A stretch of 42,103 nt of DNA from Chloroflexota bacterium (GCA_024277135.1 JAJRVV010000119.1:1-42103); one strand, 5' to 3'; counted from the first letter of the stretch, positions 23,638-32,502 are shown. Notes: generated by a model not told the origin, from the letters alone. Numbers and translations are program-made.

Positions 23638-24903
23638 ATGAAAACCAACTGGCAAAAATTGCTCGTCATGGTTAGTTTGTTGATAGTGGTGTTGCTGCTA
23701 TTCGGCTGCCGGGGGCCGCAAGGCGAACCTGGCCCTGTCGGTCCGGCTGGCCCGGCCGGCCCCCTCGGACCCCAAGGCCCGGCTGGCCGCGATGCCACCG
23801 CCAGCCAGGAATATGTCGGCTCCGAGAAGTGCGGCAGTTGCCACGAGGAGCAGTATGACAAATTCCTGTTATCCGGCCATCCATACAAATTAACCAAGGT
23901 GGAAAACGGCGAGCGCCCCAGCTTCCCTTATGATCCCATTACCGGCGGGGTCAGAAATCCGCCAGAAGGGTTTACCTGGGATGATATTTCTTATGTGATT
24001 GGGGGCTATGCCTGGAAAGCCCGATTTATTGACCAGAATGGGTACATCATAACCGGTGACGAAGGCAGCGTCACACAATATAACTTTGCCAACAATGATG
24101 TGGGCAAGCCTGCCGGATGGGTCGCTTATCATGCCGGGGAACAAAAACCGTATGATTGCGGCTCCTGCCATACCACCGGGTACAGTTCCCGCGGCAATCA
24201 AGATGGATTAGAAGGGCTAATAGGCACCTGGGCTTTCCCCGGCGTTCAATGTGAGGAGTGCCATGGACCTGGCAGCCTCCACGCTGAAAATCCATCTGGC
24301 GTGCGCATGGTAGTAGAACGCGCATCCCAGCTTTGCGGCGAATGTCATGTCCGTGGCAATCCGGCCGAAATTGATGCCAGCAATGGCTTTGAAAAACATC
24401 ACGAACAGTATGAAGATTTGTACAACTCCAAACATTTCGCCATCAGCTGTGTGACTTGTCATGATCCTCATGCCAGTTCGGTTTATGCCGATGAAGAAGT
24501 CAACCCCACCAAAGGCATCCGGCAAGTGTGCCAATCCTGTCATTGGCAAGGGCTGGTGCAAAACAATGGAGAGCATTCCAATCTGGTGGACTGCATTGAT
24601 TGCCACATGCCGCCGATGGCTAAATCGGCCCAAGGCGATCTGGCGTTGTTTACCGGCGATGTTCGTTCTCACCAATTCTCGATAAATCCTGATGCCAACG
24701 CGCCGCAATTTAATGAAGATGGCACAAAGGTGATGCCCTATCTCACGCTTTCATACGCTTGCCAACATTGTCATAATGGGGAAGTTTATTCGGCTCAGGA
24801 TTTGGATACGTTAGCTGGCGCTGCGCGAGGGTATCATGCTCTGCCCACGCCAACCCCTGAGCCGACGCCGGAGCCGGAACCATCGCCGACGCCGGCAGGG
24901 TGA
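23638..24903 (+). CDS. Octaheme cytochrome c lipoprotein with collagen-like stalk
   Basis: 421 residues from the ATG at 23638. A lipoprotein signal ends in LLLFGC (lipobox Cys at residue 24). Directly after it comes a collagen-like run of about eight Gly-X-Y triplets (GPQGEPGPVGPAGPAGPLGP). The main domain has eight CxxCH motifs: CGSCH, CGSCH, CEECH, CGECH, CVTCH, CQSCH, CIDCH, CQHCH. A Pro/Thr/Glu tail (TPTPEPTPEPEPSPTP) ends it. It is the paralogue of the gene at 32603-33862, with the same heme spacing and shared WDDISYVIGGY and NGYIITG segments. Probably anchored by lipid outside the membrane, with the stalk holding the heme domain away. The next gene starts 51 bp later. Confidence 0.9.
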   Translation: MKTNWQKLLVMVSLLIVVLLLFGCRGPQGEPGPVGPAGPAGPLGPQGPAGRDATASQEYVGSEKCGSCHEEQYDKFLLSGHPYKLTKVENGERPSFPYDPITGGVRNPPEGFTWDDISYVIGGYAWKARFIDQNGYIITGDEGSVTQYNFANNDVGKPAGWVAYHAGEQKPYDCGSCHTTGYSSRGNQDGLEGLIGTWAFPGVQCEECHGPGSLHAENPSGVRMVVERASQLCGECHVRGNPAEIDASNGFEKHHEQYEDLYNSKHFAISCVTCHDPHASSVYADEEVNPTKGIRQVCQSCHWQGLVQNNGEHSNLVDCIDCHMPPMAKSAQGDLALFTGDVRSHQFSINPDANAPQFNEDGTKVMPYLTLSYACQHCHNGEVYSAQDLDTLAGAARGYHALPTPTPEPTPEPEPSPTPAG

Positions 24904-24954
24904 TGAAGAGCGAAGAGCAACGAACAAGCCCTTGGAAAAGGTTGAGGAATTGTT

Positions 24955-26688
24955 ATGCGTAGAATGTGGAGAGCGATCATCGGGTTTTTCTTGCCGCCGC
25001 CGGGGAGTCCGGTCTGGCGTAGAATCCTGCCATTTGTGGTTCCCGGCATCTTAACAGCCGTCGTTATTTACGGTTCCGTCGAAGTGTGGACGTACACCAA
25101 TTCGTCTGAGTTTTGCGGCACCACGTGCCATACGATGCCGCCGGAATATTCGGCGTATCAGCGGTCGCCACACGCTCGTGTGCAGTGCGTGGAGTGCCAC
25201 ATTGGCCGGGATGTGGTGACGACGCAGTTTACGCGGAAGGCGGGGGATGCCCGGCATGTGTATTACACATTGACGGAAGATTTTGAGTTTCCTATCACCA
25301 CCAAGAATATGCGGCCGGCGCGAGAATCATGCGAAACGTGTCATTTCCCAGAGAAGTTTTCGGATGACAGCTTGCGGGAGATCCGAAATTACTCTAGCGG
25401 GGAAGCAGAGGTTATGGTGGAAAGCACCTATTTGGTGATGAAGACGGGCGGCGGCAGCGCCCGTAAAGGGTTGGGGCGCGGGATTCATTGGCACATTGAG
25501 AATGAGGTGTGGTTCCTGACCTCGGATCCGCTGCAACAAGATATTCCCTATGTGCGCGCGGTGGATAGTGATGGCGCGGTGACGGAGTATTATGACATCG
25601 CTTCTGGTTTGACGCCGGATGATGTGGCGGGGACGGTGTTGGAGCGAATGGATTGCATCACCTGCCATAACCGAATCACGCATTTTATTCCCGATCCCTT
25701 TGATGCGATTGATCAGGCGCTGTTTAAGGATTTGCTCCCCAATGATTTGCCGTTTATTTGGGAGCAGAGTGTGGCGGCGATCAGCGGCCCGTATGTGGAT
25801 CAGGCGACGGATTTAGCCAAAATTGAGCGGGTGGCGGATTATTACCAGGCTGCTTTTCCCACTCTATATGCGGAACGGGAGGAAGATATCCAGCAGGCGG
25901 TGCAGGCGCTGAAGGATATTTATTTGCAGAGTGTTTTCCCGGAACAAAAACTAGACTGGACGACACATGCGAATAATCTGGGGCACAAGAATGATCCTGG
26001 CTGTTTTCGGTGTCATGATGGCAAGCATTTGACGGGGACGGGCGAGGCGATTCGCTTGGAGTGCAATTTGTGCCATTCGGTACCGGTGGTGGCTGAAGAA
26101 GGCAGTTCGGTGGCGCGGCTTGAGATTGTGCGGGGGCCGGAACCGGCTTCGCACACGCATACGAGCTGGATTACGCTACACGGCCGCGCCATTGACATCT
26201 CTTGCGCTTCCTGCCATCCGCCCAATGATTCCGGCGTGGATTACGTGAGACTGGAAGGGGATAAACCGCCCAATGACGGTTCCTTCTGCGGCAATTCAGC
26301 CTGTCACGCCGAAGAATGGGCGTATACAGGCTTTGACACGCCGGAACTGGAACCGATTCTGGCGCGGCAGCTTTACATTTTGCAAAACACCAGCCCCTAT
26401 CTCTTCGAGGATGTGCCCAAGACATATGAAGAGACGTTCAAGCCCATGATTGACGGCCGTTGCGTCTACTGTCACAGCGGCAGCGAACCGGAAGCCGATC
26501 TGGATTTGAGCAGGTATGATTTGCTCCTGGCCGATAGAAAAGGGGGCGCGGCCGTCACCCCCGGCGATCCGGAGGCCAGCTTGCTCATCCAACGGCAATC
26601 CACCCAAACCGAACATTTCGGCCAATTATTGTCTGACGAATTACAAGCCATCCGTGATTGGATAGCAGCCGGAGCGCCCCAGAACTAA
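24955..26688 (+). CDS. NapC/NirT-like multiheme cytochrome c with atypical heme motifs
   Basis: 577 residues; Shine-Dalgarno GAGG 8 nt before the ATG. One N-terminal membrane helix (ILPFVVPGILTAVVIYGSV) leads to a NapC/NrfH-like start, FCGTTCHTMPPEYSAY, whose first heme site is CxxxCH. Seven standard CxxCH motifs follow (CVECH, CETCH, CITCH, CFRCH, CNLCH, CASCH, CVYCH) and one CGNSACH (CxxxxCH). The last 90 residues resemble planctomycete-type cytochrome c (GRCVYCHSG, SRYDLLL, PGDPEASLLIQR, AIRDWIAAGAP). NapC-type proteins oxidise quinol and pass electrons outward, probably here to the octaheme lipoprotein encoded just upstream. Confidence 0.82.
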   Translation: MRRMWRAIIGFFLPPPGSPVWRRILPFVVPGILTAVVIYGSVEVWTYTNSSEFCGTTCHTMPPEYSAYQRSPHARVQCVECHIGRDVVTTQFTRKAGDARHVYYTLTEDFEFPITTKNMRPARESCETCHFPEKFSDDSLREIRNYSSGEAEVMVESTYLVMKTGGGSARKGLGRGIHWHIENEVWFLTSDPLQQDIPYVRAVDSDGAVTEYYDIASGLTPDDVAGTVLERMDCITCHNRITHFIPDPFDAIDQALFKDLLPNDLPFIWEQSVAAISGPYVDQATDLAKIERVADYYQAAFPTLYAEREEDIQQAVQALKDIYLQSVFPEQKLDWTTHANNLGHKNDPGCFRCHDGKHLTGTGEAIRLECNLCHSVPVVAEEGSSVARLEIVRGPEPASHTHTSWITLHGRAIDISCASCHPPNDSGVDYVRLEGDKPPNDGSFCGNSACHAEEWAYTGFDTPELEPILARQLYILQNTSPYLFEDVPKTYEETFKPMIDGRCVYCHSGSEPEADLDLSRYDLLLADRKGGAAVTPGDPEASLLIQRQSTQTEHFGQLLSDELQAIRDWIAAGAPQN

Positions 26689-26715
26689 TTTGGCGACTCA
26701 GGGGCCTCGTTGTAA

Positions 26716-26760
26716 AACCGCGCTGGAAGCTCGCCCTCCTGCTCTCCAGCGCGGTTTTTT
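26716..26760 (+). terminator. Rho-independent terminator
   Basis: AACCGCGCTGGA (26716-26727) pairs perfectly with TCCAGCGCGGTT (26745-26756) and is followed by a run of T. It closes the 23638-26688 transcript. Confidence 0.9.
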
Positions 26761-26790
26761 CTTGCCCAATTACCCAATCAGCAGGCGTCT

Positions 26791-26947
26791 TCTCAAGATT
26801 TCGGAGCCGTGGCCGGTGTCCTCACCGCGCCACACCGGGCTTCCCCAAGTTGTTGAGAAGATACAAGACTCTACTGAAAAAACACGGAGACACGGAGAAC
26901 ATCGAGATTTTTACCAGAGAAACTCCGCGTCCTCCGCGTTTCCGCGG
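26791..26947. repeat. Composite dispersed repeats, left of the decaheme block
   Basis: The first unit, 26791-26844, matches 32450-32502 in direct orientation at about 45 of 54 positions. The second, 26892-26947, matches 32285-32340 as a reverse complement at 46 of 56 positions without a gap. The second is of the 'ACGGAGACACGGAG ... CCGCGG' kind found scattered in many environmental genomes. The rest of the 461-bp gap 26689-27149 holds terminators and no gene. Confidence 0.65.
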
Positions 26948-27073
26948 TAGCTTTTCTGGGGGATAGTCTTCGTTTGGGCCAAAAAGCGTAGGACGATTTG
27001 TTAAATCGCCCTACGTGGACGGAATGAAAACCATCCCCCTTCTTTTAGTGGACTCATATATCAGCGGCAAGAA

Positions 27074-27107
27074 AAAAAGCCGAGGATTTGCAAATCCCCG
27101 GCTTTTT
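27074..27107. terminator. Bidirectional terminator hairpin
   Basis: AAAAAGCCG-A-GGATTT and its complement around GC form a long stem with A- and T-runs at its two ends, so it can end the leftward decaheme transcript and any rightward read-through. Confidence 0.85.
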
Positions 27108-27149
27108 CAGTTTCTTGGTGACTTATTCTAATGATCAACTACTATCTTC

Positions 27150-29366
27150 TTAAGGGCGAGTCATGCCACTGACATCCGCCCCCATATCCACAAGCGTATC
27201 ATACAAGACTTGAATCAGGTATTGACCGTTGTGGGCAAAAGCGCCGGGGTCCTTCAGGGAGTATTGGTAATTGTAGGTGGCCCGCAGCAAACGCGGTGTA
27301 AATGTCGCATAACGGTTGCCATAATTTATTTCATCCGCATCTGGCAGCCCGTCGCCATTGGTGTCTGTGAAGAAGTAAGGGTAAGAGCCTGAAGAGTAGA
27401 CGATGCCGGTTCCTACACTGTTCATGGAGTAATCCAACATTGCTTGATACAACAATTCGCGCATTGTATCAATTTCGCCGGCTAATCCTTCTTCAATATC
27501 ACCATCGCCATCGAAATCTACCTCGCTCTCACGGATGTTCAGCAAATCGGCTGCGGTTTCTACGCCTTCGTGACATTCGACACATTCAGCCACCTCAACC
27601 TCCAAAGCATGGGTGTTGTGACATTCGGTGCAGCTATCAAACTTGCCTACATGTTCATTCCGCCCCAGGTACTCATTGCCGTCATATTGGTAAGCGCCCT
27701 GCACTTCATTACCGAACAGGGTGGCGCCAGCGGCAAAGTAATGGATGTTGATGAATCTGAGACGATCTGAAACTTCGTCATCCCCGGTCCCGCCGACGGC
27801 CGAATTAACCGAGACAGTAGAAGAACGTCCCTGGTGACAGTTGATGCACAAGTTGGCGTCTTCCTCCTCGCCAAAGGTGACGGTAGCGCCGCTGGGGAAG
27901 GTGGCGCCGGTTGATTCATAGCGGGTGAAAGTAGTCAGGTCGTTGTGGCAGGTGGCGCAGTTCAGGCCGTTTGCAGTGGGTTGGTTGATGGTAACGCCTT
28001 GTTCCAGGAACAGGGGCAAACCAGCCGCCGAATGACACTTGCTGCAACTGCCCGGAACCTCACCCTCTTCATCCCAATGACGGAAAGCTTCTTCCGAACC
28101 GGCAAAGTGACCATGATCAATGCGGCTCTGATTGCTCATGTCAACCGGGTTGGCCAATGCCTCATTTATGTCTTCTAGTGAATCATAGAGCAACTGAATG
28201 ATGTACTTGCCGCCATGGGCAAACCGGCCCGGGTCTTTCAGGGAGACCTGATAGTTGTAGGCCGCTTTTGCCAGACGAGCCGTCCAGGCATTATACCGGT
28301 TGGGGAAGGCGGCTTCGCCCTCGGTGACGGCGCCATCGCCATCGCTATCAATGAAGAAGTAGGGATAGCTGCCGCTGTCATACACGACAGGGGTTCCTGC
28401 AACTTCATTGGCATAGGCTTGGATGGCTTGATAAAGCAGCTCGCGCATCCCTTCGATTTCAAAATAGACGCCTTCTTCCATATTGCCGTCTCCGTCATAA
28501 TCAACCAGAGAGCCGGCCATACGAATGTTCTCCAGGTCTTCGGCGCTTTCTACCCCTTCATGGCAATCGGCGCATTCAGCGAATTGAATCTCCAGTGTGT
28601 GCGAATCATGACACGATGTGCAGGTGTTGTAACCTTCGACATGGTCGAATTTGGAGTCGTAGGCTTTGCCTTCATACTCGTAACCGCCCATGGCAATCGT
28701 GCCGTATTGGGTGGCCGCCGCCGCATAGTAATGGATATTGGAGAAGCCCAGGTCTTCGCTGACGGTATCTTCGTCGGTCAGTCCGGCTTCTTCAATGGAT
28801 GCGTTGACGCTGACGGTGGAGTGGCGTCCCTGGTGACACTGCATACAGCGAGATTCATCGCCGAGGCCGGTCACTTCTACCCCAGAGGGGAAGACGACGC
28901 TGGTCATGTTGACGGTGACGTCGTTGTGGCAGGCAGCGCATTCGATGGTGGTGCCGATAGGGGCGGGGGCGTCAACGACGCCGGCTTCACTGCCGTCAGC
29001 GCCGATGAAGTCCAGATAGCCGGGGGTGCTGTGGCATTTAGCGCAGCTTGGGGGAATTTCCTGGGGATCGTCTTCATCCCAATGTGTAAAAGGTTCGGTA
29101 TCGGCGGCGTTGTGGGGGGAGTTGGCCCATTGCTCTTCGAAGGGGATGACGTCTACGGCCGTCTCTGGCTCCAGCATGATCTCGACGACACGGGTCACTT
29201 CGACCGGGACTTCCACATTCTCGCCCGGAACCTCCACTTCCACCGGTACCTCAACCTCGACAACGCGAGTTACTTCTACTTGTTCTGGCTCACAGCCAAC
29301 GATGAACAGGCTCGCCAGCAAAAGCAACCCGATAACAAATAGCCGTCTTTTGTTCAGGTTATACAT
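27150..29366 (-). CDS. Decaheme cytochrome c lipoprotein built of two pentaheme repeats
   Basis: 738 residues from the ATG at 29366 (AAGGAGG 5 nt upstream). A lipobox ends LFIVGC. A Val/Glu/Pro-rich stalk follows (VEVTRVVEVEVPVEVEVPG, repeated). Two homologous halves each carry five CxxCH motifs: CAKCH, CAACH, CMQCH, CTSCH, CADCH, then CSKCH, CATCH, CINCH, CTECH, CVECH. Each half repeats QGR(H/S)STVSVN, FDSCTECHNTHALE-like and ALLYQA-like segments and ends in Asp-rich DxDGDG loops (DYDGDGNMEEG, DSDGDGAVTEG, DFDGDGDIEEG, DTNGDGLPDAD) that look like Ca2+ sites. Likely a lipid-anchored extracytoplasmic electron carrier. Confidence 0.88.
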   Translation of the reverse strand: MYNLNKRRLFVIGLLLLASLFIVGCEPEQVEVTRVVEVEVPVEVEVPGENVEVPVEVTRVVEIMLEPETAVDVIPFEEQWANSPHNAADTEPFTHWDEDDPQEIPPSCAKCHSTPGYLDFIGADGSEAGVVDAPAPIGTTIECAACHNDVTVNMTSVVFPSGVEVTGLGDESRCMQCHQGRHSTVSVNASIEEAGLTDEDTVSEDLGFSNIHYYAAAATQYGTIAMGGYEYEGKAYDSKFDHVEGYNTCTSCHDSHTLEIQFAECADCHEGVESAEDLENIRMAGSLVDYDGDGNMEEGVYFEIEGMRELLYQAIQAYANEVAGTPVVYDSGSYPYFFIDSDGDGAVTEGEAAFPNRYNAWTARLAKAAYNYQVSLKDPGRFAHGGKYIIQLLYDSLEDINEALANPVDMSNQSRIDHGHFAGSEEAFRHWDEEGEVPGSCSKCHSAAGLPLFLEQGVTINQPTANGLNCATCHNDLTTFTRYESTGATFPSGATVTFGEEEDANLCINCHQGRSSTVSVNSAVGGTGDDEVSDRLRFINIHYFAAGATLFGNEVQGAYQYDGNEYLGRNEHVGKFDSCTECHNTHALEVEVAECVECHEGVETAADLLNIRESEVDFDGDGDIEEGLAGEIDTMRELLYQAMLDYSMNSVGTGIVYSSGSYPYFFTDTNGDGLPDADEINYGNRYATFTPRLLRATYNYQYSLKDPGAFAHNGQYLIQVLYDTLVDMGADVSGMTRP

Positions 29367-29399
29367 ACCATCCTCCTTAACATAAGAGGAATAAAGCAA

Positions 29400-29697
29400 T
29401 GCTTTATTCTATGTTAAAACGCTTTTATCAGGCTGTTAGGCGATGAGAATTAGAAGTCTTGATTTGTCGTAAGTCACCAACAGTCGCCTAATGGCCGAAA
29501 AAGCTAAAAATCGTCACATTAAAGTATTATTAGAATCCATTGTGTGACAAAATTCACTATACCTGAGTGGGGACTAAAGTCAAGTGACATTTGTCATGTG
29601 ACATTGCTCATCTGGACGGCCGTCCAGGTAACAAAAAACGGATGTCATGAAGCGATACTAACATGACACCCGTTTATGTTTGCGAAAATCAAGATGT
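29400..29697. promoter_or_regulatory. Intergenic region with palindromic regulatory-like site
   Basis: About 300 bp between two leftward genes. TGACA-TT-TGTCA (29585-29596) is a perfect palindrome followed at once by TGTGACA. It lies about 220 bp before the decaheme start. TTAGGCGA and TCGCCTAA (about 29436 and 29473) form a second inverted pair. No terminator of the cytochrome b gene was clear. No gene is visible. Confidence 0.4.
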
Positions 29698-30555
29698 TTA
29701 GGGCGCTGGCGTACCAAGCGGCACAAATACCTCGCGGGTCACTCTGGGAATGGTGGTGATCGCCGTTTCTTCAAACGTGAAAGCCCAAATCAATCCAACC
29801 AATACGACAATGCCGATCAAGGCGCTGACCGCATAGAAAATTCGCAGCCGTTTGGGATCTTCCAGCAAGGCCAGACCAGGCCAGGCAGAGCCACCCTTTT
29901 CCAGCCATTCCAGTTCTTCAGCATGTTCCTCTTCCATTTGTGCGCGGGGCAGTTTGCCGGTGAAAATGCTGGGATTGAAATTTTTGATGTGAACGTTGTA
30001 CATGTGCCAAATGATGATAGAGAGTACAGCCAGAAGCGCTTCGCCGCCATGGGCGGCTTTGGCGGCGGGGATAAGCTCTCCTGGAACCAATGACGTCGTG
30101 GCAATGGGGTTCCACAACATAAAGCCAGTGATAGCCATGATGGCTGTGCCCCATACCACCGCCCAATACTCGATTTTTTCGCCAAAATTAAATTTAGCCA
30201 TCCGGGGATGTTCTTTGCTCAACCCCAAATTGTAACGAACGACGGCGATCATGTCGGTCAAGTCCTGCTTGTTGGGCAAGATACGCATCGGTTCCTGCTT
30301 GACAAACAGGCGGTAAGCGGAGGTGAACAGATGGTAGACGGAGCCGACCACCAGGGCAAAGGCGGCCCAGCGGTGAATGATGCGTACCAGTTCAATGCCG
30401 CCCATCGCGTTGATCATGTTGTCCGCCCAAACGGCCGCGGCATATTTTTGAGGCAGGCCGGTGATGGCCAAGATCGTAAAGCTGACCATGAGGATAAAGT
30501 GCTCGATGCGAGCCATCAAGCGGAAGCGAGGATATTGTTTCGTTTCTTGTGACAT
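29698..30555 (-). CDS. Membrane cytochrome b (b561/FdhI-like)
   Basis: 285 residues with four or five hydrophobic helices and His residues placed as in di-heme cytochrome b of the FdhI/b561 type: RIEHFILMVSFTILAITG, RIIHRWAAFALVVGSVYHLF, and IIIWHMYNVHIKNF. The last helix (SALIGIVVLVGLIWAFTF) precedes a short outer tail. Such proteins take electrons from or to quinone. It starts 15 bp after the stop of the 14-heme gene, so the two form one operon and probably one quinol-cytochrome c complex. GTGACATGTGACAC overlaps the start codon and may be another regulatory-type site. Confidence 0.85.
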   Translation of the reverse strand: MSQETKQYPRFRLMARIEHFILMVSFTILAITGLPQKYAAAVWADNMINAMGGIELVRIIHRWAAFALVVGSVYHLFTSAYRLFVKQEPMRILPNKQDLTDMIAVVRYNLGLSKEHPRMAKFNFGEKIEYWAVVWGTAIMAITGFMLWNPIATTSLVPGELIPAAKAAHGGEALLAVLSIIIWHMYNVHIKNFNPSIFTGKLPRAQMEEEHAEELEWLEKGGSAWPGLALLEDPKRLRIFYAVSALIGIVVLVGLIWAFTFEETAITTIPRVTREVFVPLGTPAP

Positions 30556-30570
30556 GTGACACTCTCTTCG

Positions 30571-32211
30571 TTAGCGGGTCAAGCGAACCCGAATCCGGCG
30601 GTAAATGTCGGTGAGCGCCAGGAAGCCGAAGAAGGCCACCGTCGCCGGAATAACGATTTGATAGAACAGATTGACCACGTAGATGAGCGGATTCTTGTCC
30701 AGAGACGGTTCAAAATGGCTGGTCCAGGAAGCGGCGAAATTGTCGTTGGCGTCGGGGTGACACTGCTGGCAGACGGTCGTCAAATTGGCGCGAATGCCAG
30801 CATTGGGGTCATCCGGCGCTTTGATGTTATGCACGCCGTGGCAATCATAGCAAACCGCCTTGTTCGTCTCCGCATTTGGGTCTTGGTGCTCGAAGAGCGT
30901 CACCGTTGTGCCGTGAAAATCCGCCACGTAAGTGTCGAACACCCGGGTGGAAATCTCATACTGTCCCATCAACTCTTCATCGGCGTGGCAGTTGGCGCAA
31001 AGTTGGGGCGAACGTAACCGAGCCAGCGATGTAGTGGGGTCGTTGATATCGTGAACGCCATGACATTCAATACAGGTAGGCACATCCGGGTTGCTGTCGT
31101 TCAAAAGCGCATCGCCATGCACGCTGGTAGCATACTCATCAAAGATGGCGCTGTGGCACTGCTGGCAGGTGTGTGAAATTCGCTCGCGTGGTTCATCGGG
31201 AACGGGCGTATCGTGCGCCCCATGGCAGTCGGTGCAGACGGCCGCTTCTTCCTGACCGGCTTCTATGGCGGCTTCATGGACGCTGTCCATGGATTTTTCG
31301 TATTGCGTTTCATGGCAGCGGGCGCACCGATCATAATTTTCTAGATGATAGGCGCGTTCGCTGGCGGCGCTCACTTTTTGGTGGGGATACGGCCGTATCG
31401 TCGTGTGACAATCGGCGCAGGCCAATGGCTGCCACGAATTATCTTCCCCATGGACGGATTCCGCCAGCGCCGCGCCGTTGATATTGATGGACAGCCTGTC
31501 TCCATTCTCGAACATCATAAATTGATTGGTGCGGTTGTGGCAGGCCAGACAATAATTGTTGTCTATTTGTCGGGTAAATAAGCCGTTTTGGATGATCTGC
31601 GCTAGTTGGGCGGGATTAGTAAATTCCACGTCAACGACCGTATGGCAATCCACACAAGCCGTCGTGCCTTCACCTGATTCCCAGGCGGCGGCCGTCAACA
31701 CATCGTGCGCCCCATGACAATCAGTGCAAATCACCGGGTTGTCGCTTTCCGGTCCAGGATGGCTGGTGAGGTGGGGCGCTGCATGGCAGCGTTGGCAGGT
31801 TTCTGAGCGGCCGATTTGGAATTCGCGCAAATCGGCCGCCGTTACCGGCGCGTGGGGAATGGAGTAATCATTGCCGGATTGGTGGCACTCCTGACATGTC
31901 AGCGGTTCCTCGGCCTGGTCGCCGTGGGCGGAGTTAGCCAAAATGTTCATATCCACCAGGGCAGTTATCGTTTCCCCGGATGGCAGGTGGATTTGGCCCT
32001 CGGTATCGCTATGGCATAAGCGACAGGCCACGTCATCACGCTGTTGGGTGGGTGAAAAATTGCCGTCTGCCAGTTGTGTGCCGGCAACGGCCGTGACATT
32101 CTGGGCTGAGGCGGCAGAGGGCTGCAACAAAAATATCAGCGAACCGATTGCCAACGCCCCCACCCCCCATACCCAGCTATTTTTTATACGAAGCGCTCTT
32201 ATTCTGGGCAC
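30571..32211 (-). CDS. Tetradecaheme (14-heme) membrane cytochrome c
   Basis: 546 residues from a GTG at 32211, chosen for the strong Shine-Dalgarno GAAGGAGG 5 nt upstream; a longer frame to 32415 is translated dispersed repeat. A signal (GVGALAIGSLIFLLQPSAASAQ-type) precedes fourteen CxxCH motifs: CRLCH, CQECH, CQRCH, CTDCH, CVDCH, CLACH, CADCH, CARCH, CTDCH, CQQCH, CIECH, CANCH, CYDCH, CQQCH. Repeated CTDCHGAHD and CIECHGVHD units show internal duplication. A C-terminal helix (IVIPATVAFFGFLALTDIYR) anchors it next to the cytochrome b encoded 15 bp downstream. Probably the c-type arm of a quinol-oxidising complex. Confidence 0.88.
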   Translation of the reverse strand: MPRIRALRIKNSWVWGVGALAIGSLIFLLQPSAASAQNVTAVAGTQLADGNFSPTQQRDDVACRLCHSDTEGQIHLPSGETITALVDMNILANSAHGDQAEEPLTCQECHQSGNDYSIPHAPVTAADLREFQIGRSETCQRCHAAPHLTSHPGPESDNPVICTDCHGAHDVLTAAAWESGEGTTACVDCHTVVDVEFTNPAQLAQIIQNGLFTRQIDNNYCLACHNRTNQFMMFENGDRLSININGAALAESVHGEDNSWQPLACADCHTTIRPYPHQKVSAASERAYHLENYDRCARCHETQYEKSMDSVHEAAIEAGQEEAAVCTDCHGAHDTPVPDEPRERISHTCQQCHSAIFDEYATSVHGDALLNDSNPDVPTCIECHGVHDINDPTTSLARLRSPQLCANCHADEELMGQYEISTRVFDTYVADFHGTTVTLFEHQDPNAETNKAVCYDCHGVHNIKAPDDPNAGIRANLTTVCQQCHPDANDNFAASWTSHFEPSLDKNPLIYVVNLFYQIVIPATVAFFGFLALTDIYRRIRVRLTR

Positions 32212-32284
32212 AAAATCCTCCTTCTTAGAAACGTTTTTTTGGTGAAATTCGCCTTTCAAATTACAAGTCCTCCGAAAAAAGCTG

Positions 32285-32502
32285 CCGCGGAGACATGGAG
32301 GGCACGGAGCTTCTTTGGTAAAAATCTCACCGTTCTCCGTCGGTCGGCGAGGGCCACGGCGAGCTATGCCGAACCGCTCTCGAACCATGTCCCCGTGTTT
32401 TTTCGGCAGAGTCAAATATGAGACTTATTTTATAAATAGCAACACATCATCTCAAGTTTCGGGGCTGTGGTCGCTTTCCTGACCGCACCACACCGGGCCT
32501 CC
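32285..32502. repeat. Composite dispersed repeats, right of the decaheme block
   Basis: Three units in a row. The first, 32285-32340, is an inverted copy of 26892-26947. The second, 32339-32386, is a direct copy of 14203-14250 (42/48). The third, 32450-32502, is a direct copy of 26791-26844. They fill most of the 391-bp gap between the 14-heme gene and the octaheme gene, which holds no gene. Confidence 0.65.

Noticed and set aside
28215-29342. Long plus-strand open frame opposite the decaheme gene
   Set aside because: Antisense shadow of a GC-rich gene; no Shine-Dalgarno and no recognisable domain, while the opposite strand has ten CxxCH motifs.
32212-32415. N-terminal extension of the 14-heme gene to 32415
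   Set aside because: The extra 68 codons are translated dispersed repeat; the GTG at 32211 has an ideal Shine-Dalgarno and is followed directly by a signal sequence.
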